64,000 nt of DNA from Sipunculus nudus. Lineage: Eukaryota; Annelida; Sipuncula; Golfingiida; Sipunculidae. Position numbers and translations under genes: made by a program. The notes beneath the pieces were generated by a model, which searched no databases, was not told the DNA's origin, and saw nothing but the letters and a program-made list of their open reading frames with translations. Where the stretch lies: NCBI GenBank assembly GCA_026874595.1, contig CM049306.1:94789642-94853641 (forward strand), written 5' to 3'. Below are positions 1 through 13,843 of the stretch, one piece after another (positions within the stretch are counted from its first letter, which is position 1; the number at the start of each line of letters is the position of its first letter).

Positions 1-21
1 CTATGCTAAGCTAGAAATGGG

Positions 22-23
<2 letters not shown>

Positions 24-69
<46 letters not shown>
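24..69. repeat. (TA)n microsatellite
   Basis: Uninterrupted TA dinucleotides at the window edge, about 23 copies. Confidence 0.97.
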
Positions 70-72
<3 letters not shown>

Positions 73-121
73 TATGCCGGGGCTACATGATGTTGGTCCG
101 CATGTACGCTACGCTCTTTAC

Positions 122-168
122 ACAGCGCTTTAACTATAGGCCTATACTACCTATATCGTAAGCGCTGT
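122..168. repeat. Short inverted repeat ACAGCGCTT / AAGCGCTGT
   Basis: Nine-nt perfect inverted arms around a 29-nt spacer that itself contains TAGGCCTA. It sits next to the TA tract and could be the edge of an unrecognised transposon. Confidence 0.5.
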
Positions 169-232
169 TTGTTTTGACCTTGTATCCTGAATCTCTTCAC
201 CACAGGGGAGCACTGTATTTTGGTCCAATCAG

Positions 233-604
233 ATGAAACCCTGTGCTGGAAGACAAAACGGTTTACCAGCCAAGCGAGGAATACACGGAGATAATGTTGT
301 TCATTTTTTTAGTGACAGCTCATCGCCCCGGCAACCGTTTGAACAGGCCACAGGCTCAGAGAGAATGGCCGTGGTTTCTGGGCGGAGCCCGATGCCTGTC
401 GAGTGTTTGTTGAATGGCATTTGGTTGGCTGCCAGTCATATCAGCAGTCATTCAGCAGACAGGCCTACCACCTGGTGTTTAAGTGCATCAAAACCGGTCA
501 AAGCAGGCAGCGGGAAAATCAGTAGCTTCTTTAGAAGCGCAAATTTTCCGCTGCCTCGGGAGCGTACATGTTTGCAAGAGACTGCTGATTATTCATTTTT
601 TTAA
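233..604 (+). other. Unassigned 123-codon open frame in a locally GC-richer patch
   Basis: An open frame from ATG to TAA with no recognisable domain, signal peptide or splice context. Base composition is richer in G+C than the surrounding AT-rich DNA, so it may belong to an exon or promoter of a neighbouring gene, or to a repeat. I would not call it a gene. Confidence 0.15.
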
Positions 605-2837
605 CATCAAGTGTCAGTGTCGGTAACTTGGTCAAGAACTTAATTCTGGTAAACCGACATTGAACAAGCAGTCTGTTCATAATCATAAATACAAGGCAAC
701 AGCAAAAACTTTATTTGTAAAAGTCAACTATGTATAATAACTGTAAATATTTATAATCTTGATTAAAATATAATACACCTGGTGCAGATTAACAGGTAAA
801 TGTCTCAAACAATACTGTTTTCTGTAGAATACTAAGTATACTTTAATACATTATTTACAGACTCTATTAATTATAAAGATAAGCTGATTTTTTATCTAAA
901 ATTTTAAAATACCTGTAACATTTACATTATGAGAAACCAGTTTTACAATGATTGAACCGAAGCACCGAAGAACAACAACGGAATGTAATAATATGACAAT
1001 CATTAACATATGATAATGGCTTTTCTAGCATGCATCTACCAATGTTCTCTCAATAATTAGCACCTTCAGTGATCAGACTCTCAAACAAATTATCCCACAG
1101 TACACTGAAATGGACAATGTGAAATGTATATGCATGAGAAATATTAACTAATATTGATACTACAGACATATGGCATAAGGTAACAGATTTTTACGGTAAC
1201 TGCAGTTCTAGTGAAGTACATCATTTGTCATAAAAACCGCAAAATAACCAGACATACAATTTCTTCCAAGAGTCGGGAAAGGCGTAAGAATTATCTACTT
1301 AAAGTAGCTTGCGGCCGACTATTTCCAGACATTTGGCCCCGTGACCCAGATGCTATGTCACTTTCTGTTGGCATGGCAGCACACTTCTGGGGGAAGGGTA
1401 GTGTCAGCTGTTGGTCAGTTATTGTGACTTGTGACAAAAAAAAAAAAAATACCGGAAATAAAGTGTCAGGAAATAAAGTGTCCGGTGCGCTTAAACGTAA
1501 TTTGATATGCAATAAATAATCAAAAACGTTTCAGTTTCCTTTTTATCACATTACGCTCCTTCTGTGACTCAAATTGAAGACCGCATAGTTTCACAGTCAT
1601 AATTTTCATAATTTTAACATGCACGGGAGCATGACAGTAAGGAGACGACTGTATATTAGAGTTCAAGGTCTATCCTAAGGTTAAGCTGAATTGCTTCTCC
1701 TGCCCCAGAACATTTACGTGGTTCGGACCATCTACATGAGAAATAAACAAAAAATCAAATTGTGTCTAAATAGATTTGAGGACTGAAGTATATTGAGGTT
1801 AAACAGAGATGGGGAAGTGACAAATGGAGTGATGAGTGTTTATAATCTAGACATGGTCAAAAGATTATGGTTCTCTGAGCAAGAATTCTTTTCACAGAAT
1901 ATTGACTAGTGTTAATTAGTGCCAGTTTCCTATGTTTTTTTTTATTGCATTTGATATAAATTTCATGATGTTGGTAGTTGAATTCTGAATCTAATAACTT
2001 CAATTCTTCACTGTAAACACCAAGATCAAATCAGAAGAAAATTAAGGTTATTTTGTTCTGATTTTTTTTTATATTGGAATTAAAGTGTTGTAATAAAAGC
2101 CTTTACCTCAACATGTTCTTTTTCAATGTGATTAATAAACACTGAAAAATTTCACTTTAGTCTGAATATATTCATATATTCTGTTAAATATTGTTAAACA
2201 CTGCGGTACAAATATTTTTTTATTGCATTTAGAACCGGAACCATCATGAATAGATCACAAAGGTTATATCTGATTGGTTGAGGTAGTACCAACGTGCCCA
2301 TTTGGAACTGTGAACAATTTAAAGTCTGAGGTTTAGACTATGCTATATACTACCTTGATAACAAATATTTTCTCCATATCACTATGAGTAATGTTTGTAT
2401 AATATTCTATGACAGATATTCACTTTACTATGATAAAATGTGACGAGTTCTTGAAGTAATGACATGCTAACTCTGACTGAATGATGATGCATATGATGAA
2501 CACACTGGTACATTACCATTTTCATTTTAAATAACATGTGTTTACATGACACAGACCTGTGCACACCCACTTATAAATTAACATATAAAACCATTAGTTA
2601 TCAGAATATAACTTAACAAGCAAAATAATCATACTGTATTAGATATTAATATAAATTACTGTTTGTTCCTCCACATGAGTCTTTGCTAATTCTACAATTA
2701 TCTCATCCTAAATTTAACTAGAAATAAAAATCTGGACTAAAATTAAGTGATTGAGTCAACTGCACTTCAAATCTGCTGCTCTTGCAGATTCAACTAGGGA
2801 CTCAGGGGTCTCAACACTCAGCTGTATTTGTCTTTAA
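605..2837. other. AT-rich intergenic stretch, nothing recognised
   Basis: Unique-looking AT-rich DNA. A 102-codon open frame at 1211-1519 contains an A-run and a doubled GGAAATAAAGTGTC and has no recognisable domain. No RNA gene or repeat family was recognised. Confidence 0.6.
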
Positions 2838-4142
2838 GGATATTTTGAAGAAATTTTTTCAGAATGACGGTCCTGTGACCTTCACCTTTGACTTCTGGAC
2901 CCTGAAAATCAAAATGTTTCTTACTTAAGTGGTGGGTCATTAATAGATCAAGTTTGAAGCCAATCTGTCTAGCCAATGCAGAATTATCATCCATAAACTT
3001 ATTTGTGAATTGATGGTCCCTGTGACCTTGACCTTTCACCCTATGACCCCAAATCAAAAAGAATCTTCCCCTATCGGCAGGTGAGAAATATCTTGAAGAT
3101 GGAAGGTTTGTGATGAAAAATTTGGCATGAAATGCATACACATTCCTTTTAAAGAAATGGGTCCTGTGACCTTAACCTTTGGACACCGAAATCGACAGGG
3201 TTCTTACTTTAGTTGTGAGCCATATATAAGTTAAGTTTGAAACCAATGTGTCAAACTAAACTGGAGTTATCATCTGGAAACTAACTTGTGAACAGATGGC
3301 CCCTGTGACCTTGATCTTTGACCTTGTGACAACAAATTCATTTATGCTCTCCCCGTACTGGCAAGTCAGCTAAATGTGCAAGATGGAAAGTTTGGGATGA
3401 AAAGCTTGGCTTAAAATACAGCCGTAATCTTTTTAAATAAGGGAGTATTGTGACCCTGACCTTTGACCTCATGACCCAAAAATCATACATGTTCTTTCTT
3501 TAGTGGTGGACCATTTGTAAGTCGTGATTGAAATCCATACATCAATCCAACCTAGAGTTATCATCTGAAAACAAATTTGTGTGGATAAACGGATGGAAGG
3601 ACAAATAGACAGACAAAGAGACAAACAAACAGGGTGATTACTATAGGGAATCCACTTGTGATCAAGAAACACAAGGTTTTGGGACAAAAGATGGAATCAC
3701 AGCTGAGAAACTGACATGATTGTTGCCATTTTATAGTAAAAAAAAATAGAAAAATATTACTAAAAATAAGAAAAATTACAGGTGGCGCCACCACTTCTTG
3801 GGGAACTGACAAAACTAGTCATGTTCAATATTCAAGGCAAGTTTCATGACAATCTATGCATTAATTATCAAGTTATTGGATGTTTTGTATCAAATATTTG
3901 ATTATTCTGGGGGGGTACTTACAAGCCCCATAGCTCAGAGGATAAAGGTCGCAATGACCTCATTTCAGGTTTCCAAGGAGATTTTTTATGAAGCTTCATA
4001 GATTTTCAGTTACAGGCTTCTAGGTTCAGCGGTTACGATTTGTGCCCTGCTAACAGATGACCAGACGGCCAGACGCTCTGACAGACGACGGACAAAGCAC
4101 CATACCTATACCTGAGATGACTTAACAGTCAGCTGAGCTAAA
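2838..4142 (+). mobile_element. Chimeric rolling-circle-like repeat: family A core plus family B tail
   Basis: 2838-3530 holds about three diverged family A-type units, each with a GTGACC-TTGACC-TTTGACC string and 'tatcatc..aaacta'. An ACAG/ACAA tract follows at 3598-3632, the GGTGGCGCCACC palindrome at 3781-3792, then family B-type text and a degraded B tail (GACGGACAAAG, then TGAGATGACTTAACAGTCA and AGCTGAGCTAAAAA). No 5' terminal palindrome was seen, so the 5' end is lost. Confidence 0.65.
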
Positions 4143-4227
4143 AACTGTTACTCATTTCAAGATGACCTAAAAACACCTGGACACAAACACACCAGACTGG
4201 ATATCTGATGGGGCAGTGTTCTAATTT

Positions 4228-4600
4228 GACAATCAGGTAGGACAGAGCAGAAATGCTTTGGTAGGGAGAGTGCTCTGATGGGCAGAGCAGAAGTTTCTCT
4301 GGTGGAGCAGAGCAGAAGTTGCTCTGGTGGAGAGAGTTCTCTGATGGGGCATGTAGTAGGTGCTCTGGTGGGGAGAGTTCTCTTGTTCAGGCAGACCAGG
4401 TGCTTTGCTTGGGTCAGTTCTCTTGTTGGGGCAGAGTAGAATGTGCTCTGGTGGGAAGAGTCCTCTGTTGGAGCAGAGCATGTGGTGCTCAGGAGAGTGC
4501 TCTGATATGGCAGAGCAGAACGTGTTTATAGGGAGTGTGCACTGATGGGGTAAAACATGTTTCTGTGGGGAAAGATATGCTCAAGGGGGATCACCCTGAC
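4228..4600. repeat. Degenerate minisatellite, GCAGAGCAGAA / CTCTGGTGGG units
   Basis: About ten imperfect units of roughly 30-40 bp alternating 'gggcagagcagaa' and 'tgctctggtggg.agag'. High divergence between units suggests an old array. Confidence 0.75.
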
Positions 4601-5400
4601 ATTAACTGGTATGTTTGACCAAGCCTTCACCCTGGACATGTCTCTCTGATAATATAAATCTCTGATAATCAAGCCTAATAAGTGTCTGGAATCAATGATA
4701 AAACAACAACTAAAATTATCACATGAGACAGGAAAGTGCAACAATAAACAATGAATAATACACTGCAACTAGAAGCTCACAAAATTTGGTCCTATTCCCT
4801 GACATCAGTCTCACAATTAATAAACTGTGATACCAGTATTAAGTACTAAATGTCCTTACCAGGTGGCAGCACTTACAAGAAAAGGATAATTTTTTTATGA
4901 AAAAAATGTGTATTATTGCCAATAATTGAACAACAGTGGGTTATTGCATGATATTTTTTAGTACATGTATCATACTATATGTGATTCCTTAAAGTAATAC
5001 ACAGAAAGACTGTGCATATTTGACAGATCCAATGTAAAGAACAATATTAGGCCTTTGGATTGCTTAAAATAAATGTATTGTCACACAAAAAACGTTATTT
5101 AGAAATGTTTTCATGATTCATAATGGATCTCAGTCTAGTAAGAAGATCATAAACGACATAGAAAACTGTTTATGGGAAGTTTTATATAAATTCTTGTCAA
5201 TAAAGTACAAAATAATTCCAGCTCTTTTTTTTCAAATGACTGCATACAAAGTTATTGCTTTCTTGAATGGAAGTGATGAGCTTTACCAAGCTAAATGTAC
5301 AATAAGCCACCAGATATAATCTCATTATAATGATAAACCAATAAAAGCAGCACCCTACGTTCTTATAAATACCTCCCGCCATGGAAGCCCATCACAAATT
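4601..5400. other. Intergenic / distal 3' flank, nothing recognised
   Basis: AT-rich DNA 3' of CPED1. Only short open frames without domain signal are present. Confidence 0.6.
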
Positions 5401-5404
5401 TCTC

Positions 5405-5410
5405 TTTATT
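5405..5410 (-). promoter_or_regulatory. Candidate poly(A) signal AATAAA for CPED1
   Basis: AATAAA on the minus strand about 325 nt after the CPED1 stop. AT-rich DNA offers further AATAAA hexamers beyond it, so which is used cannot be decided from sequence. Confidence 0.35.
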
Positions 5411-5732
5411 TACAAGCAACTATCAGGCCAAACTTTTCGAGAAGCTATGTTCGGCATGAATCTTTACACTATTAATAATGCAGGAATAATAAATTATGAT
5501 AATAAACTATTAATAATTTTTGCAACCTTTTTTATATGCAAATTTTTAGTCTGAAACACCGAGATAACAACAAGAGCTCAGAGAATGTCAAAAATATGTA
5601 CATATCACACAAAGCATCACTAACAGTAGTTGAAAGGAAATGCAGTCAGAACAGGTGTATGTAATATAATCACTTTTATCGTGACATATCTGATATCTGA
5701 AACACTGAAAGAGTTAACAGTTGATGAGAAAT

Positions 5733-5900
5733 TTAACCCTCATAGTCACATATCCTGTTAATGAGGATTTCCGAGTACACAGCATTTATTGATCCCTCGA
5801 CATGGTACTGTACAGGAATATCTACTGCTTTGTAAGGCATTTTGCCATCCTTACTTAATCTCCGCTGTAGTTCTGTGAATGACGGAAGTATTTCTCTTAC
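5733..5900 (-). CDS. CPED1: CPED1 terminal exon t with stop codon
   Basis: Acceptor gtttcag, 55 codons and TAA. It ends with YHVEGSINAVYSEILINRIC and DYEG, aligning with the vertebrate [20 protein letters not shown] end. The segment just before it is shorter than in human. No ER-retention signal is visible. Confidence 0.93.
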   Translation of the reverse strand, partial: VREILPSFTELQRRLSKDGKMPYKAVDIPVQYHVEGSINAVYSEILINRICDYEG

Positions 5901-8900
5901 CTGAAACAATCCAAAGAATCACTATTAAATAGAGGTACTGTCCAAGTTAAATACCACTTTTGAATGCAGTTAGATAGATCGTAAAAAAACATAGTCATAA
6001 TGTTTTTCTCAAGTTTCTTGCTAAGTAGTCACTGGAATCATACACATTGTCATATTATTTAAATCTGAAAATAACATATTTCATTTCTTAACTAATGTAT
6101 TAAAAAAATAAGTTCATTTTTTTATAAGATAGGGCAAAAACTATTGGTTTCTCAGGCGCTTTTTGTCAATAAATCAGTGTTGGCTGGTGATTTTTTTACC
6201 TTTTTTATCAGAGATTTAAAAAAAAAATTCATATGAACAGGCTATGACATGATCAAACAACAGACTTGTTTGCTCAACAGGTAAAAGCACAACAAAACAA
6301 AAGAAAACTTTAATATTTATTTATCTGAAAAGATATCAAAGCATATGGAGCTCTATTCCTAATGAAATTTTTACTGAAAACCAAAATAACAAGCAAATTC
6401 GTGGAATTAATGTCCCCCACTCTGGGCTCTTGATGTCTTTCATGCTTGATAAGCAACCAAAATTATGGCATGTGTAGAAAATCTTGTGGCCACATGAAAA
6501 CTTTAACAGATGCACTATGACATGTGGCAACATCTGCAGGTGAACATAAAAACTAAAACACATTGAGAAATAGGACTAAAATCCACAATGTCATGTGGAG
6601 ACATCTGCAGGTGACCTGACGGGAGACAAAAAATATTTTGCCAGGTATGTGTAAATTTTTGCAGAATCTTCACACCAGTCTGAAGAGTAATTTAGTACAT
6701 AGATGAGCTCACCCTGTGGAAATGACAAGCACACTTTCCCTGCAGGAAGTCTTGGTACCTGGCCATGGTCATGTTGAACGTGTCCACCACCTCAAACCCC
6801 TGTCTCTTAGCGTAGTTAATTAAAGCCAGGTTGTGGTACAATAAATGCTGCTGTTCTGTCTACAAATACAGAGTTGTTGTTTTATATACCTGGTCTATCA
6901 CTGCCTTTTTTCTCTGTGTTTGATGCAACTGAAGCAAAATTTAAATTTGTTTGGGGTAGTCTTTCATGTCATTTCTCTGAATAATATTCAAAATGTTTAA
7001 TAAATAATACAAATTAATTACAATATATCTCCTCTGATAAAAACTTTAAACAAAATAACCTCCAGAACTGATTATATATACCCTACATGATCTTATTTCA
7101 TAAGAATTTGTAACCTTTAGGTAACATCCTTAATCAATTTATGCCAGGTAACTGTAGACAAGGGCGCATTGTCTCTAAAAAAAAATTCATGTGTTTGGTG
7201 TATTTACCATCAATCTTATAAATTTTAACACATTTCTAATACAATGAAATGCATTTGTTGAAGTTAATATGTCAACATTACGTTAGTGTGTCATAATCTT
7301 TACCAGAGTCAGATAATGTAGTCCATCCACAGGCTGATGGAAGCCAGCTCCAAGAGTCTTCATGACTAACCTGACATGACCAAGGCCAACCCTACAACAG
7401 GTCATACAACAATTCTTACACCCAAGGTAATCACTTGAAACAAGATGTCCAGAGGACTAACTCATCCACAATTAGCAGCTTTAATATACTCTAGCACATT
7501 ATATGTAAAACATGAAAAAAAGAAGAAAATTAAAGAAAAAATTTATTTACATTAACCTTTTCAGAAGATGCAATGAAGCTGAGACAGATGAAAAACTACA
7601 CATACATCTTTCATGCTGAGACATGTTCTGAATTAGGTTAAGCATTAGCTTCTATGTGAATAAGTTTTAAATATTTTTTCTTCAACCCGGTTGTTGTATG
7701 GTTGCCAGCAAATTACATTTTGTTCACCTTGGTATTGTCTCAAGGAAGCACTTTTGGAATTGCCATGACAGCCATAATTAGTGAAGTAAACGGTTGACTA
7801 GAAATGTCTGGAAAGTTCAGTCAAATATTTTTATTTTGCCATAATTATGATCTTTGTCTATTGCAGGCTTGGGACCATGCTTAAACCAGTGCATCACCAA
7901 CTTTTCAGTCTAGAGCTAAAAATACTCATCATTAATCAAACACTTCATACCAATTATAGAAAATGAGAAATCATCAGTTAAATATGTTTAATTAATCACA
8001 GTATGTTATCTATCATAATGTTTTCTTCCCTTTGCTAAAACACAACCAATAGATACAGTGTCTTACAGTATAAATTGTGATAACTGATAATATTTATGAA
8101 GCATTTTATAAAAATAAAATAATTAATTGAGAGACTAACTTCATGAGAGCCTCTTGTAGAACTGACAGGTGATGAATTGTGAGCCAGTGGACTCCACCGA
8201 CCACAATCACTGTGTCTGGGTGTTTCTGAACAGCCAGTGTCCTGTGAAAAACATAGAAAACGTAATGAAAGGTAAAATAACTGATACATAAATGCTACAA
8301 ATATAGCAAATTCAAAAATTGGTGTACACATTTAGAGATGCAAAAGGGAACAATATTACTGACAGTTAAAACCTTTTTAAAAGTTGATAAAATGTCTTGT
8401 CAAACAAACAGTATTACTGGAAGTTCAAACCTTTTAAGGAGTTGATAAAATGCCTTGTCAAACACAGGTCGTTCAGTTGCTGGCAGCCAGAACTGTGGGT
8501 AATATGCAAAGCTGACGGTGGTCTTGCCGCTGTTCACATTATCATAGACCTTGATATCATGAGTCTTATCCCACTGAGACAGGGTGCCATTGACACGCTC
8601 CACCAAGTAATTCATCATGCCCCGGTTAGTTGAGTCTCCAATGAACAAGACCTGTGGTGACAAGGGAATATTATCTGCATACACTGTCACAGATGGTGCC
8701 ATTCATTTATCTTTGATACAAAACTGACAAACAAGCAAATTCTTGGAATTTATGTCCTCTGCCTCTTCCTCTTGGTGTCCTTTATGCTTGCCTTCTCACT
8801 TCTCAAGTCCTGTTTCAGTTTTTATTTTGGCCTGAAGATGTCTTCACATGTCACAGTGGATGTGTTTTAGATTTAATGGCCCCCTGAAGATCTCTCCACA

Positions 8901-11900
8901 TGTCATAATTTTTTGTGTGAATTGGGATCAAAATTTTATTTTTTGTTTTGGAGGTGGTGAGAAAAAATTTTCAGACAGACACTCCAAAACCAATCCAACC
9001 AAGGTGTATGCATGAGAGCAATCTATGACCCAAATTTGAATGAAATCAGATAATGCTTAGGAAAGTTATTGCACGAAAACAAAAATGTGACGGACGGACA
9101 GACAGACAGACAGACACACCCAAATCAATGTCCCCTGTTCCTAGGAACGGAGGGAAAACAAAGAAGATTCTATATTCTTTATATCATCTTTGGTGCTCAT
9201 ACATAAAACGGAAAGCAATTAAACAGCACATATATATACCAACACCTGCATCCAGATCCATCTCAGATATTCAACTGATTCATGCACTGCCAACATTTAG
9301 TGAACTCTTCCATCCATGACGTATCCTTCCACAAAATTTTATAGAAACTCACTGAGAACTTCTGGAGATACAAAATAGAACAAGTGCAACTAAAGAGTGC
9401 AGAATATGCCTGTAGTAAGTTTAGTGACTGTAGACTTCATTGCATATGTACAGATTTTGCAAAAAAAATCAGTTGAAATACTTTACTGGTGATTATTTAT
9501 AGTGAATTTAATGAATATTTATTGGAATATCAATACAGATGGATGCTGTCAATACCACTCAGGGGGCTGTGGTTGTTGTGTGAATATGATGAAACCATGG
9601 TAACCCCCACTTTTCAGTATGTGGACAAAATTGATTTAGCTCACATACCTGCTTGTTATCAAGACATTCCTTGACCTTTCTCTGAGGCATGTTGGGATAT
9701 CTACAAGAATATGGCTGCCACGTTGCCATTGTCCACTGACAGGAGTCTCTGTCCTCGCAACTCCCACACGGCACAAGCCACTCTCCTGCAGTCAAAGACA
9801 TTTAATTAAAACAGACTCTAATTATGTAAGAAAAAAGAATGAATTCAAAATCACTCCTGGTGTATCCTAGGCATTATTAGATGTAAACTCAAATTAAATC
9901 TGCCTAAAACTTCAAAAAATGTTAACATTTTCCTTGGCCCTAGGGCTGTTATGAAACTCTGATGTACAAACTAAGCTCTGTGATACAGCACCCAGGAATG
10001 AAACTGACAACAAAGTGTGTGAAGGTACAAGCAAGTGTGCACTTCTGAAGTGTTTTACTTGAGTACTTTGTGAAATAGATAACTGTGCACAGTTGGTCGT
10101 GTTGATAACGTGTGTGTGGCAGTTAAATAACAAGGGACCCATGGGTCATGGCGCTCAGCTGAAGTTTGAAATTTTTGCAAATGCATAATATGCAAAATAT
10201 TCTATTGTAATGTGTTTCATATATACAAGCATATGAGAAGCTAAGAGGGGCCCTCCTACTTGGTTATAGTAAAGTTCTAAATATATGATTGCAAAACTAA
10301 TATTCTGACAAAACTGTCATGAAGAAAAACAGTAAAAGTTTTGAGATACTGTGATGCATATGAAAAATTTACAGATAGACAGGCAAGTGGACAGGATGGA
10401 CTTATACCTTTATTTCACTTTCAAGGGAATAATACATTTAAGTTTATATTAAAGCCTTTTTTTTAGCATATCCACTTATTTCATTAATAGTTTTATCAGA
10501 TTAATTTTTTTTTTATTTACAAGTTTTATTAATTTGTAATAAGAAAAATCTGAAAATAAAAGTTAAAATATCAGAATTCTAAGTTGCAATCATTATTAAT
10601 CCCGAGTGAAGCTCATATCGGGTCATATTATGCATACACATATTTTATTATTTTTTTATTACAAATGTTTAAACTGAATTTAAAAAAAAATAATGCCACA
10701 ACATGGCATCTTCAAGTTTATTCCTTGAATAACTGTTAAAAAGTTTTGTACATTGGAGTTTTCAGTACATGCTTAATTTTATTCACCGAAATGAAAGATT
10801 CAGTAAATTTGATCAAATAAAAACATCTTTTTAAATAAAGTATACACACTGTTAGTTGAATGAGGGACTAACAACATCATTGTGCAAATTACTATCTCAG
10901 CTATAATTTATTACTGGAATTAATGGTCAATTTCTCACCTGGTGAAGTTTTTACTCTTCTGAAGTAAAGAATTACTTATCTGATGAACATCCACACTTTC
11001 ATAGCAATAAATCACTTTGTGGACACAATTAAATGTGCACTTTAATCATTGTAACCCTGGTGGTACAATACAAAATCTTATATTTAGCATAGCCTAGAAT
11101 AAGAATGAATCAAATACAGAAAATTATAACATTCATCTAGTTTATGCACCAGCTGGGGTGGGGGGGGGGGGGGTAGTGCAGAGCATGGGGGAAACCTGCT
11201 ATTAGTGGCCAAGCTGAGCCAAGGCAAGCTGCCTGGAGAGGGTTACATAACACAAGTGAAGGCTGTACTACTAGGTGGGTTTGATGTACACAACACTTGA
11301 CATGGTGTATGAAAACTTGAATAAAAGCTTTTCTTTTCATTCAATTCCTTTGAAATTTCAAATTTTAAAAGATTAAATCCTTATGTATATATGCTGTGAA
11401 AATGCTTACAGGGAAAAAATGTGCCATAGCCAAAGTTGGACAAAATTTAAAGTCTTGATTTTTTATTTATGCTAATAACTTAAAAAATTCGCAAAATTCA
11501 GATCTAATTTTGGGTAAGGCCAGACTTTTTTAATTCTTTGGTTTACGAACATGTTTGACAAAAGTGATAGGTAGGAGGTAGGAAAAAAAAAAAAAAAAAA
11601 ATGGAACAAACCTGGATACTGGTGTTTGTGAATCCTGTATTGTACAGTTGGGTTATAAAATTCATTTTTAAATGGCACTATTTAAACCTATATAAATTAT
11701 ATAAATAATATATAAACATTAAAATATTATCATCCTCTTGAGTTTTCCACATGAATTATGCGTGTGCCAGGTCATTTCTAGTCATTCAAATGTCAGCGAA
11801 GGTAAAATAATGACAAATAAAAAGTTTAAACAGTAAAACTTATTAAGTTATATATGATTTCAAACACACCTAAAATAAAACTTCAGTCACTGTCCCTGCC

Positions 11901-13801
11901 AAGTGACTTGCCTATTTTATAAAGATTTACAAATTAAAGACCAGTCAAATACTTATACAAATACAAAATAATATATTGTTGTCATATATGCAAGGAGAAA
12001 ACTAAATATTCACTGCTAGCATGATAGACTGCAATTTTTATTTTTCAGTCGTGAATGACAATATCAATGACAATATGCAACTTGCAGTTATTCGCCTATT
12101 ATATTATCAAATGTCAACAACATGGAACTCGGAGTCGGAGTGGTTTGATTCATGACCATGACCTTTCCTTTTTTTTTTTGTGTTGCGCATGTTTGATAGT
12201 CCTTTGAATATACAACTGCTAATAAAGTGACATTTCCATTGGAGATCACATTTGAATATACAACAAATGCTAATAAAGTGACGTTTCCATTGGAGATCAC
12301 ATTGAATAATTCAACTATTTCAAAAGTTTAAAAAGTATTAATAATCTTTTTTTAAATAAAGATCTGCATTTTCTTACCACGGCCGTGACAGCACGTACCG
12401 TACTCAATTAAATTAATATGCCGTCACTTGGCCACTGTCAGTCCGGTATTGCTTAAGCGGCATCCATACACATCAAAGCTTTCATCACATCCGTTTGGAA
12501 CAATTAAATGAATCCTTTCAAAGTTTCTGCATTTTAAATGGCTTTCATTTAAGCTTGCTTTTGTACTGACTTTAAAAATACCCGCAAAGCCTACGCTTCA
12601 CGTAAACCCGCGCCACTAACACTACAGATAATCGGAAATCCTGCAGAAACCCTGAGAATTCCTGGAGTTTTCAAAGAATACATGACGACCTCATGCAGTA
12701 TATAATTTCATCTGTTCGGTAATTTTCTTTAAAGCGTTACAAGACTACGTTTTTAACTTTTGACAAGTTATAATATTTTTAAAGAGTAAACTTGTGAAAC
12801 TTAGCCAGTTTGCAGTAATAAATAGCGTCTGACTTTGAGTGCAATAATTAGTCCTAGAAGTAAATTTGTTTGTATATCCAGCAAGTTATTAACAGTGGCA
12901 AGCTGGTAAAGCCGCTATGCAACCAAACTAATTTTCTTTTCTAATTCACATCTATCTAAAACAAATATCTTTAAAGAGGTAAATATGACATAAACGCTGG
13001 TTTAAAAATGTACTGTAGTGCAGAAAACGAACATTGAAAACTCTCCAAGAATTCTCAATTTCCCTGCTGAATCTTTTGACTACTTGATGGCATTTATGGG
13101 GCATATAATAAAACCCGGAAAATCTCGGAAATTCTCGGAAAAACTCGGAAATTAATAAAACTCGGAAAAAATGGCCGGAAAAGCATAAAAACACATGTAA
13201 AAGAGTAATTCAAATGATTAATATAACATAGAATAATTCAGTGTGCTTATACATTTTATTTTTTTTTATTTCTTAAAAGGAATAAAACTACTTTTAACCG
13301 ACCCTTTTCGTGTTGATCACCCTGTAAAATTCCTGCGTCCGCCATCTTGGAGTCATGGTATGTCGGAAAAAAGTTGTCCCCTCGGAAATAAAGTAAATGT
13401 TTCTTTAACAATTTGTTAAACAATCACATTATGAAATAAAGCATAACTATTTTAAATAAATCGAAATTAATACTTTTTTGGCATCCAAATCTATTTAATT
13501 TTTACCAATCAAACTTTTAGAACTTGCTAGAGCTTCTTGCTCCAAGGATCATTCCCTGATATAATTTTTCTGCGTAAGTCACAGACAGAACATCGTCAGT
13601 TTCAGCTTCGTTAGAAAACATGGACAAATTAAAACGAGAATCATCGACAAATCTACTGTTTATTTAGTAAACAATTCATTTTACCATGATAACCCACAGA
13701 TTTACACCATATATGTATTTTCAACATTTACTGAAATCATATGACTTAATTAAAATATAAATTTTGTTTTAAAGAGTAACAATTTATGACATGAAGCATA
13801 A

Positions 13802-13843
<42 letters not shown>

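Noticed and set aside
233-604. Real protein-coding gene at the window start
   Set aside because: No recognisable domain, no splice or promoter support, and it is near a TA repeat and an inverted repeat. Kept only as an unassigned frame.
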